Below, piece by piece: positions 16,029-25,135 of a stretch of DNA of 64,000 nucleotides (position 1 is the first letter of the stretch; every line of letters begins with the position of its first letter). Under the pieces are notes generated by a model. That model was not told where the DNA came from. It worked only from the letters and a program-made list of their open reading frames with translations, and ran no database searches. This stretch comes from Cellvibrio zantedeschiae (GTDB lineage: Bacteria > Pseudomonadota > Gammaproteobacteria > Pseudomonadales > Cellvibrionaceae). The stretch is taken from assembly GCF_014652535.1 (NCBI RefSeq), contig NZ_BMYZ01000005.1, positions 1-64,000 of the forward strand, read 5' to 3'. A program made the position numbers and the translations under genes.

Positions 16029-17183
16029 TTACTTGCTGTAAACACCATTACAGTGATCAATCAATTCCACCGCCGCCACAATCAAATGATAAAGCGTACT
16101 TGCGGGCGCAACATCTACCACGATTTCATCATTAGCACCGCGTTGATCCACATAAGACCCCGGTGTGCTAGCGCATAAATAATAAGTGAAAAGATCATCA
16201 ACACCTTTAATGGCGATAGCTTCTGCCTTGGGGTTTCCCGCGCGAATTTGGACGAGGCTGGCTTTGATTAATTCGGTAATGCCCCAGCAGCGTTTTTTGG
16301 GGTCTATGACGCGACCATCGGGAGCGACTGCATCAAACAATAAGCCGGATTTATCCATACCGATTTGCAGGCCTTTCTCGTAGAGCGCTTTGGTGTAGTG
16401 CGCCACGGGGCGGCCGCTGCGGCGACTATACCAATCGAGCAACCAAACCCATTCCATCATATGGCCGGGCTCAACCACTTCACCTTTGGCATCTGCACAA
16501 AGCGTCCAATCATCTTCAAAGAATTCAAACAGGACTTGTTTTTCTGCATCGAAAAAATGGCTTTGGAACAGTGCAAATAATTCGCCTACGCGCGCCAGCC
16601 ATTTGGCATTGCCCGTCGCATCATAGAGTGCAAGAAAAGCTTCGAATAAATGCATGTGCGGGTTTTGGCGGCGACACACGTATTTATAATCACCCTCAAT
16701 CCAACCACCTACGGCAGAGCCAAATTTTGCATCCAAATGCGCGACCAGATTCTCTGCTTCAGCGAGAGCATTTTTATCGCCCCAAACGCGGTACACCCAA
16801 GCGTTAGCGAGAAGGAAAAATGCGTGGTCGTAGAGATCCTGTTTGATATCGACTACGTGATAACTTTTATCCAAAAGATGGGTATAGCCACCACCAGCCG
16901 AAGGATGTGCAGCATGGGTTTGTACAAAAGCCAAAAGACGTTGGGCAACGGATTTACCACTATCGCACCAACCACGATCAGCAGCTTGCGCAAAGAAAAA
17001 TGCCTGACGCGCCTGCACCCGAACACGCACACTCGACTCGAAATCAACCTCGCCATTGGGCAGTAAACGCTCATAGTTAACGCCGTTTCCAGGGTTTATA
17101 CCGCGGGCTAGCCAGAGGGGAATTGCGTCGTTTTTAATCCAGTTTTCCAGGCGTTGCGCCTGAGCTTTAAGCTGTGCAGACAT
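16029..17183 (-). CDS. AGE-family mannose isomerase/epimerase
   Basis: Cytoplasmic (alpha/alpha)6-barrel enzyme of 384 residues. Motifs RVQARQAFFFAQ, QDLYDHAFFLLA, NPHMHLFEAFLA, EPGHMMEWVWLL and ASTLYHLIVAA are those of D-mannose isomerases and sugar-6-phosphate isomerase-like AGE proteins rather than cellobiose 2-epimerases. Likely converts mannose to fructose, feeding mannan breakdown products into glycolysis. AAGGAAACTCC precedes ATG 17183. Its upstream region carries the same operator as the mannan operon, which supports co-regulation by the LacI protein. Confidence 0.82.
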   Translation of the reverse strand: MSAQLKAQAQRLENWIKNDAIPLWLARGINPGNGVNYERLLPNGEVDFESSVRVRVQARQAFFFAQAADRGWCDSGKSVAQRLLAFVQTHAAHPSAGGGYTHLLDKSYHVVDIKQDLYDHAFFLLANAWVYRVWGDKNALAEAENLVAHLDAKFGSAVGGWIEGDYKYVCRRQNPHMHLFEAFLALYDATGNAKWLARVGELFALFQSHFFDAEKQVLFEFFEDDWTLCADAKGEVVEPGHMMEWVWLLDWYSRRSGRPVAHYTKALYEKGLQIGMDKSGLLFDAVAPDGRVIDPKKRCWGITELIKASLVQIRAGNPKAEAIAIKGVDDLFTYYLCASTPGSYVDQRGANDEIVVDVAPASTLYHLIVAAVELIDHCNGVYSK

Positions 17184-17294
17184 GGAGTTTCCTTAAGCAG
17201 AGTTGAATCGATATGGGACAGAACTATACCCATAAACGAAGGGCAAGTTAATTAAAAGCATGGCATGTTGAATTTTTTGGCGGATTTTTCCCAT

Positions 17295-17316
17295 AAAAAA
17301 CCCCGGCAAGCCGGGG
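17295..17316 (-). terminator. Intrinsic terminator inside the isomerase leader
   Basis: On the minus strand GCCCCGG-CTTG-CCGGGG is followed by TTTTTT. It lies 112 bp upstream of the isomerase ATG. Confidence 0.8.
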
Positions 17317-17400
17317 CAACAAAAACAAACAGCGGGCTAACACCAGCATGAGCATCACAAGGATGCAATCGATAACTTATTCCAGTACTTGACCAAAGAA

Positions 17401-17412
17401 GTAATCGATTAT
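17401..17412. promoter_or_regulatory. Operator-like palindrome
   Basis: GTAATCGATTAT contains the perfect palindrome TAATCGATTA, close to the LacI-type operator, 65 bp centre to centre from it. Confidence 0.45.
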
Positions 17413-17464
17413 TCATTGAAAAATATTAAAATCAATGAACTGGTTCGAGCATATTGCCAAAAAA

Positions 17465-17478
17465 TGTAACCGATTACA
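17465..17478. promoter_or_regulatory. LacI-family operator
   Basis: TGTAACCGATTACA, the exact reverse complement of the site at 14661-14674. Confidence 0.7.
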
Positions 17479-17558
17479 ATTGATCCTTGGATTTTATTAA
17501 CAATTTAAACTTGTCGAGAAGATAGCAAGGGCTGGGAATAGAAATGGCATAAAGCAAA

Positions 17559-17582
17559 AAAAGGGGCCTAAGCCCCTTTAAA
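17559..17582 (-). terminator. Intrinsic terminator of the peroxidase gene
   Basis: AAGGGGC-TTAG-GCCCCTT on the minus strand, followed by a run of T, 20 bp after the gene's stop. Confidence 0.85.
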
Positions 17583-17599
17583 TCATTAAGCACTGAGGC

Positions 17600-18145
17600 T
17601 TATTTAGCCAAAGCATCATCAATCGCCTTTTTCAAACTATCAGCATCTGGCTCGGTCATGCTGCCAAAGTGTTGGATCACCTTGCCATCTTTACCCACCA
17701 GATATTTATTGAAATTCCATTTTGGTTCGCCTGATTCTGCACCCAAATATTTAAACAAGGTGTTCGCCTCAGGACCTTTAACTTTGGTGGGCGCCAACAT
17801 GGTGAAGGTCACACCGAAGTTCTTAAAGCAAATGCCCGCTGCATTGCCTTCGTCTTTGTCTTCCTGGTTAAAGTCATCGCTCGCAAAACCAACAATCACT
17901 AAACCCTTATCTTTGTAGCGTTTATGTAAAGCTTCCAAGCCTTTGAACTGCTTGGCAAATCCACAATGGCTAGCTGTGTTGACGACCAAAGTCACTTTAT
18001 TTTCAACCAGGCTGCACAGGTTAAGCGACTCGGTAGAATGTAATTTGCGATACTCGCCTTGAAGCTGTGGCTCACAAGCAGCAAATGCGGTGGATGAGAG
18101 TAGCCCCATAAAGACGGCTCCTAATAACAGGCTTAGCGATTTCAT
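17600..18145 (-). CDS. Periplasmic glutathione peroxidase-family protein
   Basis: Thioredoxin-fold thiol peroxidase of 181 residues with a signal peptide (ends AFAACE). The peroxidatic Cys is in NTASHCGFAKQF (about residue 61), and the WNFNKYLV motif supplies the usual Trp and Asn. The glutamine of the family's FPxNQF motif is missing: the segment reads GFASDDFNQ, so one of the four active-site residues is changed. Most likely reduces peroxides with a thioredoxin-like donor, but activity may be altered. Monocistronic, with its own terminator. Confidence 0.85.
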   Translation of the reverse strand: MKSLSLLLGAVFMGLLSSTAFAACEPQLQGEYRKLHSTESLNLCSLVENKVTLVVNTASHCGFAKQFKGLEALHKRYKDKGLVIVGFASDDFNQEDKDEGNAAGICFKNFGVTFTMLAPTKVKGPEANTLFKYLGAESGEPKWNFNKYLVGKDGKVIQHFGSMTEPDADSLKKAIDDALAK

Positions 18146-18272
18146 AATTGCCCCCGATTAAAAAGCATTGGTTGATTTGAAGATTTATACGTTTTTTGAA
18201 AGGAGATAGATGATAGGCGCCCCCTAACCTTTGAGACTAGGGGGGCTGAGTTAAAAAAGGTTAAAACTTGAA

Positions 18273-19451
18273 TTAAAACCAAAAAGAAAGGTAAAAGCGA
18301 ATTACATCTGCATCCAAGGTATAAAGCGGCTCTTCACCCACTTTGTAACCAGACGCCGGCGCTTTGGTTCCACCGAAGTTCGCATAATCGCGGAAGTCTT
18401 CGTAATCAATTTTCATATGGTCCCAAAAAAGATTGGCTGTGCTTTTATCAACGCCGGGAATAGTCCAAGGGAATTTGTAGGTTAAACCCAGGCCAATAGT
18501 TTTGGATGAAAAGGGGCTCAACTCTTTATCGCGCGCCATAAAATTTTGCGCATCTTTATAGGGAAATAAATCGCTGTAAAATTCTGCTTCCGTTTGACTG
18601 TAAACGCGATATTTCACTTCTACCAACAAATCTTTTTTGAAGTCGTGGATGTAACGCACTTCGGCATTGGTTGCGGTGATTCCCCAGCTATCCGTATAAC
18701 GACGCACATCAGCGCGCACAGAAGCTGAGTAGGGCAAGTGATAAATTGCACGTAAACTTCCAGCATCCGAATTGTGTGTTAGTGGATATTTTTCCAGCGC
18801 CAGCGCACGCACACCGTTCTGCAAATAACTGTAACTGCGGTAAGGATTGTTCAGGCAAGTTTCGCCTTCTGCCATGTTAATACAGGCTTCTGAACCCGAC
18901 TCCAAGCTGATTTCGGCAATTAAGTTTTTGGTGAGAATTTGTGAAAGGTTTAACGAATAGCGACGCTGCTCTTTGTCCAAATGAAAATCTGGATCTGGTA
19001 CGCCTTTTAAATTTCGCCCGACAACATCTTGCCCAAAACTGAAACCAAAATTCAAGGTTGTTAAATCACCAAAAAAACTTTGGGTTACGCCGAGATTGTA
19101 AGTTTTTGCCTGGTAATCATTTTCGTCGCTGGTGGTATAACCCAAACTAAAATTAGTGCGATCAAACATGTAATCCACACTAACAGATTTTTGTTTGCGC
19201 TCTTCGCTGTAGCGGCTGGCAGATGCCAACACATCTATAGAGGCACTGCTCACCATGTCCACATAATAATTTGCGGATACGGAAACGGATTTACCAATGT
19301 TTTTGCGTACCAGAATTGAAGGACCGGTAACTTGAATACCGCCGCCATCGTATTGGTGTTCCAGAATATCTACGCGTTCATCAGGCAATACAGCAGCAAA
19401 AACTGGAACAACACTCAGCGCACAAACAACGAGTGCAAACTGGCGTAACAT
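18273..19451 (-). CDS. DUF3570 protein, predicted outer-membrane barrel
   Basis: Exported protein of 392 residues (signal peptide ends PVFAAVLP). The body is made of alternating strands (SVSVSANYYVDMVSSASIDV, DRTNFSLGYTTSDE) and ends in an aromatic residue (RFYLSFWF), as outer-membrane beta-barrels do. Family DUF3570, function unknown, usually encoded beside DUF4266. ATG 19451 is chosen over the open frame to 19556 because the signal peptide begins there. Last gene of the minus-strand envelope operon, 20 bp after DUF4266. Confidence 0.82.
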   Translation of the reverse strand: MLRQFALVVCALSVVPVFAAVLPDERVDILEHQYDGGGIQVTGPSILVRKNIGKSVSVSANYYVDMVSSASIDVLASASRYSEERKQKSVSVDYMFDRTNFSLGYTTSDENDYQAKTYNLGVTQSFFGDLTTLNFGFSFGQDVVGRNLKGVPDPDFHLDKEQRRYSLNLSQILTKNLIAEISLESGSEACINMAEGETCLNNPYRSYSYLQNGVRALALEKYPLTHNSDAGSLRAIYHLPYSASVRADVRRYTDSWGITATNAEVRYIHDFKKDLLVEVKYRVYSQTEAEFYSDLFPYKDAQNFMARDKELSPFSSKTIGLGLTYKFPWTIPGVDKSTANLFWDHMKIDYEDFRDYANFGGTKAPASGYKVGEEPLYTLDADVIRFYLSFWF

Positions 19452-19470
19452 TTTTTTGCAGTCAAAAAAA

Positions 19471-19704
19471 TTAATTGCAACCACAACCGCCTCCCGAACC
19501 ACCATCAGCACCTCGAGCGCCTTCGCGTGCATCATGCACATGGGAGAGATAAGCATCCGAAACCGGATCGCGACTGAAACTCATAATAGGATCAGAAATA
19601 TTTTGGCGCTCGTAAGGTTTTACCCAAGGCTTAACCCGGCTGCAAGATGAACACAGCAAAGTAGATAACACCACTATGATCAGCGCGATTTTAGTTCGCA
19701 TCAT
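19471..19704 (-). CDS. DUF4266 small lipoprotein
   Basis: Lipoprotein of 77 residues: signal sequence with lipobox near LLCSSC. The short mature part has the DUF4266 pattern WVKPYERQNISDPIM, and ends in a Gly/Cys tail, GGSGGGCGCN. The family pairs with DUF3570 in many bacteria, often near thioredoxin-like or flavin-transfer genes; here a TlpA-like gene is immediately upstream and overlaps it by four bases (19701-19704). The cysteines of the tail may bind metal or form disulfides. Confidence 0.85.
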   Translation of the reverse strand: MMRTKIALIIVVLSTLLCSSCSRVKPWVKPYERQNISDPIMSFSRDPVSDAYLSHVHDAREGARGADGGSGGGCGCN

Positions 19705-20189
19705 TCGCTGATTAGCTCCTTGATTTGTTTAATATATTTTTCGTCGTCACCTGGAACATAGCCTTTGTGTATATGGCGGATTTGGCCTTTCTTGTCGATA
19801 AACACACTGAATGGCATGCTATCCACAGCATAAAGGTCGCTCAATTTTGAATCGGGATCAAACAGAATTGGATAATTAACTTTTACTTTTTCCAAGACTT
19901 TTTTTGCTTCAGCAATATCCTGATCGGTGTTAACTCCGTACAACACAAAGCCCATTTTTCCGTACTTGCTATTGAGCTTGTCAAGCAACGGCATTTCATC
20001 GCGACACGGGCCACACCAGGAAGCCCAGAAGTTCAACATCACTACTTGGCCGCGCTGTTCCGCTAAACGAATGTTTTCACCCGTTGAACTTTTCAGCGTG
20101 AAATCCGGCGCTGCAGCTGCAAATACAGTACTGCTGCCAAACACTAAACCCAAGACGGCGATTTTTTTAACCCACGAAAAAAATGACAT
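19701..20189 (-). CDS. TlpA/ResA-like thioredoxin, exported
   Basis: Protein of 162 residues, with signal peptide (ends VFAAAA) and a thioredoxin fold with the redox pair in FWASWCGPCRDEMP (about residues 58-61), the ResA/TlpA insert region, and the cis-Pro loop DSMPFSVFID. It probably reduces disulfides or prepares haem-binding cysteines of the c-type cytochromes coded in the same cluster. Its stop overlaps the DUF4266 start. Confidence 0.88.
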   Translation of the reverse strand: MSFFSWVKKIAVLGLVFGSSTVFAAAAPDFTLKSSTGENIRLAEQRGQVVMLNFWASWCGPCRDEMPLLDKLNSKYGKMGFVLYGVNTDQDIAEAKKVLEKVKVNYPILFDPDSKLSDLYAVDSMPFSVFIDKKGQIRHIHKGYVPGDDEKYIKQIKELISE

Positions 20190-20239
20190 AATATTTCTCT
20201 ATAAAAATTGGTATTCACAATTCCCTGACGGTTTTAGCC

Positions 20240-20911
20240 CTAGAAAAACAACGAAATACCTAAACGTGATTCAAGATTATTGGTTTTTTTACTTTCACCA
20301 AACAACTCATGGCTGAATGAGTAATTGCGCATTCCCAAATCCAGCATCAACCAATCGGTTGCGTAGAATTTAAAACCCGCACCGAGGTTATAGGTGAAAT
20401 AATTTTTTTCAGCAAAGCGGGTATTGCCCGCGCCGGCAATAAAATAGACGCCGGTATTGAAATGCCATTTCTCAGAAATATAAACCTGGCCCGGCAGCAA
20501 ATTGTAACCGAGGGAGATATTGTAATAACTGAGATCGCGTTGGTCCTTGGTTAAAAGCTCAACGCCACCACTCAACAATTCGTAACTGGTTTTTTGGGTT
20601 TCGCTGGTACCATAGTTGAGCTGCGCAAAAAAATCTTCAGTGATGTGGTAAGCGAAACTCACACCCACTACCGGATTGCTGCCGAAATCTTCTACGCTCA
20701 GCATGCCGTAATACAAACCTACTTCAAAATCTTCCGAATCCAGGTCAGCTTCTTTGATATGGCGACGTTCGATATCGGGCGTAATAATTTTTCCCAATTC
20801 GCCGTCGTTATTTTTTTCTTTATCGTCAGCTGCAAATGCTGGCGCAGTAAAACCACCCAGCGCACTCAACAGACTGGCAATTAAAAGAATACGTTGAACC
20901 CGATTTTCCAT
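20240..20911 (-). CDS. Outer-membrane beta-barrel protein
   Basis: Protein of 223 residues with signal peptide (ends PAFAAD), a charged stretch (residues 28-58), then regular amphipathic strands and a C-terminal Phe (LGISLFF). The pattern FEVGLYYGMLSVEDFGSNPVVGVSFAYHITEDFFAQLNYG fits small OMP-type barrels annotated as outer membrane beta-barrel domain proteins, a group known from myxobacteria and some gammaproteobacteria. The start overlaps the end of the preceding gene by 31 bp, implying coupling. Confidence 0.8.
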   Translation of the reverse strand: MENRVQRILLIASLLSALGGFTAPAFAADDKEKNNDGELGKIITPDIERRHIKEADLDSEDFEVGLYYGMLSVEDFGSNPVVGVSFAYHITEDFFAQLNYGTSETQKTSYELLSGGVELLTKDQRDLSYYNISLGYNLLPGQVYISEKWHFNTGVYFIAGAGNTRFAEKNYFTYNLGAGFKFYATDWLMLDLGMRNYSFSHELFGESKKTNNLESRLGISLFF

Positions 20912-21729
20912 TCATTAACCTCTTCGTTAGTATTCCGGCTGGTCAGCACATAATCGTTAATATATTCCGCGCGCACAAAAAAACGGCCGGTAATATGAAT
21001 GTAAGCGCCCAAACTCGCTTGCAGTAAATTGTCTTCGCGATCTTCCGACTGCACGAGCGTTGTACTGGGCATAGTTTTCAGTTTGCCTGCGCCTATACCG
21101 ATAAAAGGCGATACACGCAAATCAGGAAAAGGTTGATGCAAAATGGCAATCGCAGCAATTTGGCTGTCTGAATATTGCCCGGTGTTTTGCGCAAGACGAA
21201 TTTCGGTAGATAAATTTTTGGTGAACCTGTAACCCAAATTTAAACTCACCGAATCTGCACCGTCGAAATCCCCAAAAGCGGTGCCCACTTCAAAACGGTC
21301 AACCAAATAATCTGCTTGTTTGGTGTCAGGAAACTCCGGGGCCAAACCGTCAGGGCCCAGCGTTAACAAAACATCGCCACGCTTGATCCAACCCTCAATG
21401 CCGCGCACCGTTTTGATTTTAATCCAATCGGTTTTCATCTTTAGCAAGGTAATGGTTTCACCGCGCTCAACCACATGAAAAATTGGATAACCTCGACCGG
21501 GTGCGTTGTATACATTGATAAACGCATCGTTAACGGTTACTTCAATGGGCACGTCTGGCGCAAACCAATCCAGCTTCCAAAAATCCGCTGCGGATGCATT
21601 CACGCTAAATAGAACTGAAGCTGACCATAACCAGATTGAGCCAAGACAATAAGCACATGCCTTTGCGCTGCGAGTAAAGTGCTTTGCTGTTTTTATTTTC
21701 AAAAGCGATATTTTCACAAGTCGATTCAT
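20881..21729 (-). CDS. SH3-domain protein with C-terminal beta-barrel
   Basis: Protein of 282 residues. A long signal region (residues 1-47, ending ASAAD) is followed by a bacterial SH3 domain (about 60-125, with VNVYNAPGRGYPIFHVVERG and GIEGWIKRGDV) and a beta-barrel-like domain ending in Phe (KIGFNVFF). It may link peptidoglycan or a partner protein to the outer membrane. It starts seven bases after the large lipoprotein's stop and overlaps the next gene. Confidence 0.8.
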   Translation of the reverse strand: MNRLVKISLLKIKTAKHFTRSAKACAYCLGSIWLWSASVLFSVNASAADFWKLDWFAPDVPIEVTVNDAFINVYNAPGRGYPIFHVVERGETITLLKMKTDWIKIKTVRGIEGWIKRGDVLLTLGPDGLAPEFPDTKQADYLVDRFEVGTAFGDFDGADSVSLNLGYRFTKNLSTEIRLAQNTGQYSDSQIAAIAILHQPFPDLRVSPFIGIGAGKLKTMPSTTLVQSEDREDNLLQASLGAYIHITGRFFVRAEYINDYVLTSRNTNEEVNEWKIGFNVFF

Positions 21730-21735
21730 CGAATG

Positions 21736-24627
21736 TTATTGTCTGATCATGTCAAAAGGATTGTTGTAATAAGTACCGCCAATATCCAACCACTCTGACA
21801 ATAATTTTAATTCGCTGGCATTCAGTAGGCCGCGATGATCCACAGTGTCCGTTGCCGCATTAAAATTAGCAAATTTATTAAAGAACCTTGCACTGCCCAA
21901 TGCGCTGCCGCGGCTCATGCTGGGAGGAATTCCTATATTTCTGGTCAGCGGCGTTGGGTTACCCATTGCATCCAACACCACTGCATCCGTTATTGCATCT
22001 TGCACAAAAGGACAATTCGCCACGCCATTACAGGTGGGCACGCCATTGGTATCGCGCACTATTACACAAGCATCAATATCGGGATACAAATCTGCCGGTG
22101 CTAATTCGCACACGGGTATCTCGATAGTGGGGACGTTATTAACGTTAAGAATTTGCTTGTTGGTGGTTGTGGTCAGCTCAGTATAGGAGAGCATGCGCTG
22201 ATTGTTAGCCGCTTTGGTACCCAAAAGCTCAAGCTGGCCATCGGGAATTTTCATATTGACGTTGCCATCGGCGTCGGTAGAAGTATGGCAGGTGACGCAG
22301 GTGGTATCTGCTATGCCATTGGCAGCGCCGCGTGCGCGCTCCCAAATCGGTTGCAAGTGGTTTTCATAGTTGATGGTAACGCGGCACAAGCTCGACCAAC
22401 CATCCGCTTCCATACAGGCTTCTGCCGTGGGCGAATGTATATCGCTCGCAACCAGCGCGAGGTTTTTGTATCTATAGGCGAAGCTGGCGGTTTTCGGGCG
22501 AACAGCTGGATCGGTCCATTCATCGTCAAATACCAAATCGACACTTGGGGCACGCAGGTTAGTGGATTTGGCTTTGTTGCTAAAAGGTGCACAGGTAGTG
22601 GGATCACCAGGAATCAAACAATAGGTGGTATGGCTGGCGAATTCCGCCATGGTTTCCCCTGCTTTGGGCAGGCTTGGTGTGCCCAGGGGATCGAAACGAA
22701 CAGTGTTGGTAAATTGGCTTCCACCAGCGCCTTTATTGATGCTCGCCAATTCCGCATCGCTGCGACCGTGACCGGCATTTACAGTCACGGCGTTGTGGCA
22801 ACCGTTGCACTCACGCACCTCACCCGGACGAACCTGCAACCAGTTGCGATGGAGCGCGCCCACGCGTTTGCCATCCTTATTGATCAACTCCAGTGTAAAA
22901 GCGACATCGGCAGGCACTTTGATTTTGACTGAACCATCCGGCTCTACCGGTGCATAGCCAAGAATCTCACGAAGATTGGTGAATTGGTTGAACAGCTCGC
23001 CATAAGTGTTATCACCCAGGTTATCTGCCGTTTCATCATCGGGAATGGAAACCGCTTTAATTAAACGTACAAAACGTATTGGGCGTTGATCTGGCGCCGC
23101 TTGGGCAATTTGCTCGATGCTGGTAAAAGCTGCCGCACCGTAGTTGTTAAATTTGCCGTCCATATCGTAAACGCTGCGAATATGGAGCATTCCCACAGAT
23201 TCTGCGGCCAAATCGGCTTCAATTTTGGGCTGAAGATATGTTGCTGCAGCGCGCGGTTCCAACGATACCGGCTCACTAAACATCATGCCTTCTTCTGCAA
23301 GAACGACTGGCTGTTGGGTTTGTTGGGTGATGTTATAAACCCAAATACCGTAAATTGGATCTGCCTCTTTTACCCCCGGCGTCGCTAACCAGGTTGCGGT
23401 ACATGGCACCAAACGTTTGTCTTTCGGTTCAATTAAACGGCATTCACTCCAACTTACTAACAGGCGGTTAGTGCCATCGAATAGCGGAGTTAATGAGGAA
23501 TAACGACCATGTTGCGAAAACTCGTTTTCACCCACTTTGGTATTGATTGGCAAAATGGAAATGGAGGCTTGGGCTGTGGTACCGGTGCCGCCGCCAGCAG
23601 GAATTTGTAAATCATTTTCAAAGAAATGCTTGGTATCAATGACCACCATATCACCCCCAAGCATGGCCTCATTGGGTTTGAGAATGGCAGCTATGCGGCC
23701 ATCGGGCATTTCTTGCGGGCGAAACAGGCGATTGCGCGGTGCGTTGGCTGTCTCAGGTGCGATATTCAGGCTGAAGTAACCGTAGTGGCGTTCAACCTGG
23801 GTGCCATCGGGATTCGCCGTGTAAAAGCTGAGCTTGTTGGTGGCAAATTGGTCCCAGTGACTATAGAGAATCTTGCCGTTTTGCAGCACGGTGGGTTGCA
23901 AATCGTGGCTTTGGTTGTAGGTGAGTTGCTGGATGTCAGTTCCATCGTCCTTCATGGAGTGCAGTACAAATGCCGGTGTATCGCTGCCTTCTTCCAAGGC
24001 CGAGAATTGGGGTTTGCCATCGTCCAACAAAATTGCCTTGCTGCGGATTTGGCGGGTTGAACTGAACACAATACGGCCATCAGGCAGGTAGCGCGGGCTA
24101 ACGTCATGCCCCTGAAGCGCCACAATACTGGAGGTAATAATAGGGCGCAGGATTTTGGTGGTGAGGTTGTATTCCCAAATCTGCCACTTGGGTTGTTTTT
24201 CCTCGGTCACGTTCTCCAGCATGGGTGGATGCAAGGCGAACAAAAGCTTTTTGCCATCGGGACTGGTGCTTAGGTCTTTTACATCGTAAAGCGCGCCTTT
24301 CTCAAAAGCCCCTTCGGTAATGTTGACCGGCGTTGCCAACGCAGTAGCGCGCTCTTTTACATAAACCGCCGCACCGGGGTTGAAGTCCGTTGGGTCGAGC
24401 AAATCGGGGAAAACGGGGTTTTCATCTTCATCCACCGGAATGGGGCGCTTGATATAGGCAATGGGTAAGTCGACAGCAACAGGATCAGGCTTTTGTCCAC
24501 TATCGGAGCTTTTACTCGTCCCACTACCGCCACCACAGGCGCTTAGCAAAACACAGACGCTCAGCCAAACACAAAAAGTGCCGGCAAGGGCTGATCCGGC
24601 TAAGCCTGAAATCTGTGGTCGCAACAT
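21736..24627 (-). CDS. Large di-haem beta-propeller lipoprotein (HzsA-like)
   Basis: Lipoprotein of 963 residues (lipobox LLSAC, then a GGGSG spacer). Residues about 90-450 form repeated PD40/TolB-like propeller blades (TSPDGKKLLFAL, LPDGRIVFSSTRQ, MPDGRIAAILKP). Two c-type haem sites follow: CNGCH near 606 and CVTCH near 776. This layout resembles the hydrazine synthase alpha-subunit-like family found in many bacteria that do not make hydrazine. ATG 24627 is preferred over GTG 24633 (AAGG upstream). First gene of the operon that continues with SH3-barrel, barrel, thioredoxin, DUF4266 and DUF3570. Confidence 0.85.
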   Translation of the reverse strand: MLRPQISGLAGSALAGTFCVWLSVCVLLSACGGGSGTSKSSDSGQKPDPVAVDLPIAYIKRPIPVDEDENPVFPDLLDPTDFNPGAAVYVKERATALATPVNITEGAFEKGALYDVKDLSTSPDGKKLLFALHPPMLENVTEEKQPKWQIWEYNLTTKILRPIITSSIVALQGHDVSPRYLPDGRIVFSSTRQIRSKAILLDDGKPQFSALEEGSDTPAFVLHSMKDDGTDIQQLTYNQSHDLQPTVLQNGKILYSHWDQFATNKLSFYTANPDGTQVERHYGYFSLNIAPETANAPRNRLFRPQEMPDGRIAAILKPNEAMLGGDMVVIDTKHFFENDLQIPAGGGTGTTAQASISILPINTKVGENEFSQHGRYSSLTPLFDGTNRLLVSWSECRLIEPKDKRLVPCTATWLATPGVKEADPIYGIWVYNITQQTQQPVVLAEEGMMFSEPVSLEPRAAATYLQPKIEADLAAESVGMLHIRSVYDMDGKFNNYGAAAFTSIEQIAQAAPDQRPIRFVRLIKAVSIPDDETADNLGDNTYGELFNQFTNLREILGYAPVEPDGSVKIKVPADVAFTLELINKDGKRVGALHRNWLQVRPGEVRECNGCHNAVTVNAGHGRSDAELASINKGAGGSQFTNTVRFDPLGTPSLPKAGETMAEFASHTTYCLIPGDPTTCAPFSNKAKSTNLRAPSVDLVFDDEWTDPAVRPKTASFAYRYKNLALVASDIHSPTAEACMEADGWSSLCRVTINYENHLQPIWERARGAANGIADTTCVTCHTSTDADGNVNMKIPDGQLELLGTKAANNQRMLSYTELTTTTNKQILNVNNVPTIEIPVCELAPADLYPDIDACVIVRDTNGVPTCNGVANCPFVQDAITDAVVLDAMGNPTPLTRNIGIPPSMSRGSALGSARFFNKFANFNAATDTVDHRGLLNASELKLLSEWLDIGGTYYNNPFDMIRQ

Positions 24628-25135
24628 AAGCACTGCCTTACATCATTTGGGGAGACTATTAGGGGAAGATCATTGTCAGTGAAGTGTATAGGCCATTCTC
24701 TCGATTTAATCACGATTTAAAGACCTTTCAATGCATCATTTGCGGCACAAGTCTCGTTCTCCTTTTGATACGAAAGACAAATTGTAGAGGCAGCTTGTAA
24801 AACCTAGCTACCTAAGCAAAACAATATATGTGGCTTGTGACAAATTGCAGGAGCAATTTGCACTGCGTAGCTGCCCGTAGGGTAAACCACATGGATGTGG
24901 CTTATGACAAATTGCAGGAGCAATTTGCACAGCGTAGCTGCCCGTAGGGTAAACCACATGGATGTGGTTTATGAAACGACAAAAATCCTTTGCTACCTGT
25001 TTCACAAAATCCATAAGCATTCCCGAATATGTGATTGAGTTGTCAGCATATTTGCAAGCGAGGCACAGGTTTCATAAAAACTCCCGCCTATAATCAATCC
25101 AGAATTCTTGTCTGACGATTAGCCCCGGAGCAGCC
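24628..25135. other. Divergent intergenic region with tandem repeat
   Basis: Holds two and a bit tandem copies of a 67-bp repeat (24828-24967) and a good -10 box, TATAAT at 25089-25094, about 40 bp before the plus-strand gene. No gene seen. Confidence 0.65.
24828..24967. repeat. Tandem 67-bp palindromic repeat, family B
   Basis: Two units (24828-24894 and 24895-24961) differ at few positions; a third begins at 24962 and stops. Each contains the hairpin AAATTGC-AGGA-GCAATTT, and junctions form CCACATGGATGTGG. An inverted relative lies within 8328-8400. Confidence 0.85.

Larger units (their letters stand above)
17184..17599 (-). promoter_or_regulatory. Long leader of the mannose isomerase gene
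   Basis: Gene-free. In minus-strand order it holds the GPx terminator (17559-17582), a perfect operator copy (17465-17478), a second palindrome (17401-17412), and an intrinsic terminator (17295-17316) before the isomerase start. A transcript begun at the operators would meet this terminator first. Confidence 0.6.

Noticed and set aside
22153..22932. Plus-strand 259-aa open frame inside the haem lipoprotein gene
   Set aside because: Antisense shadow of a conserved gene with clear CxxCH motifs.
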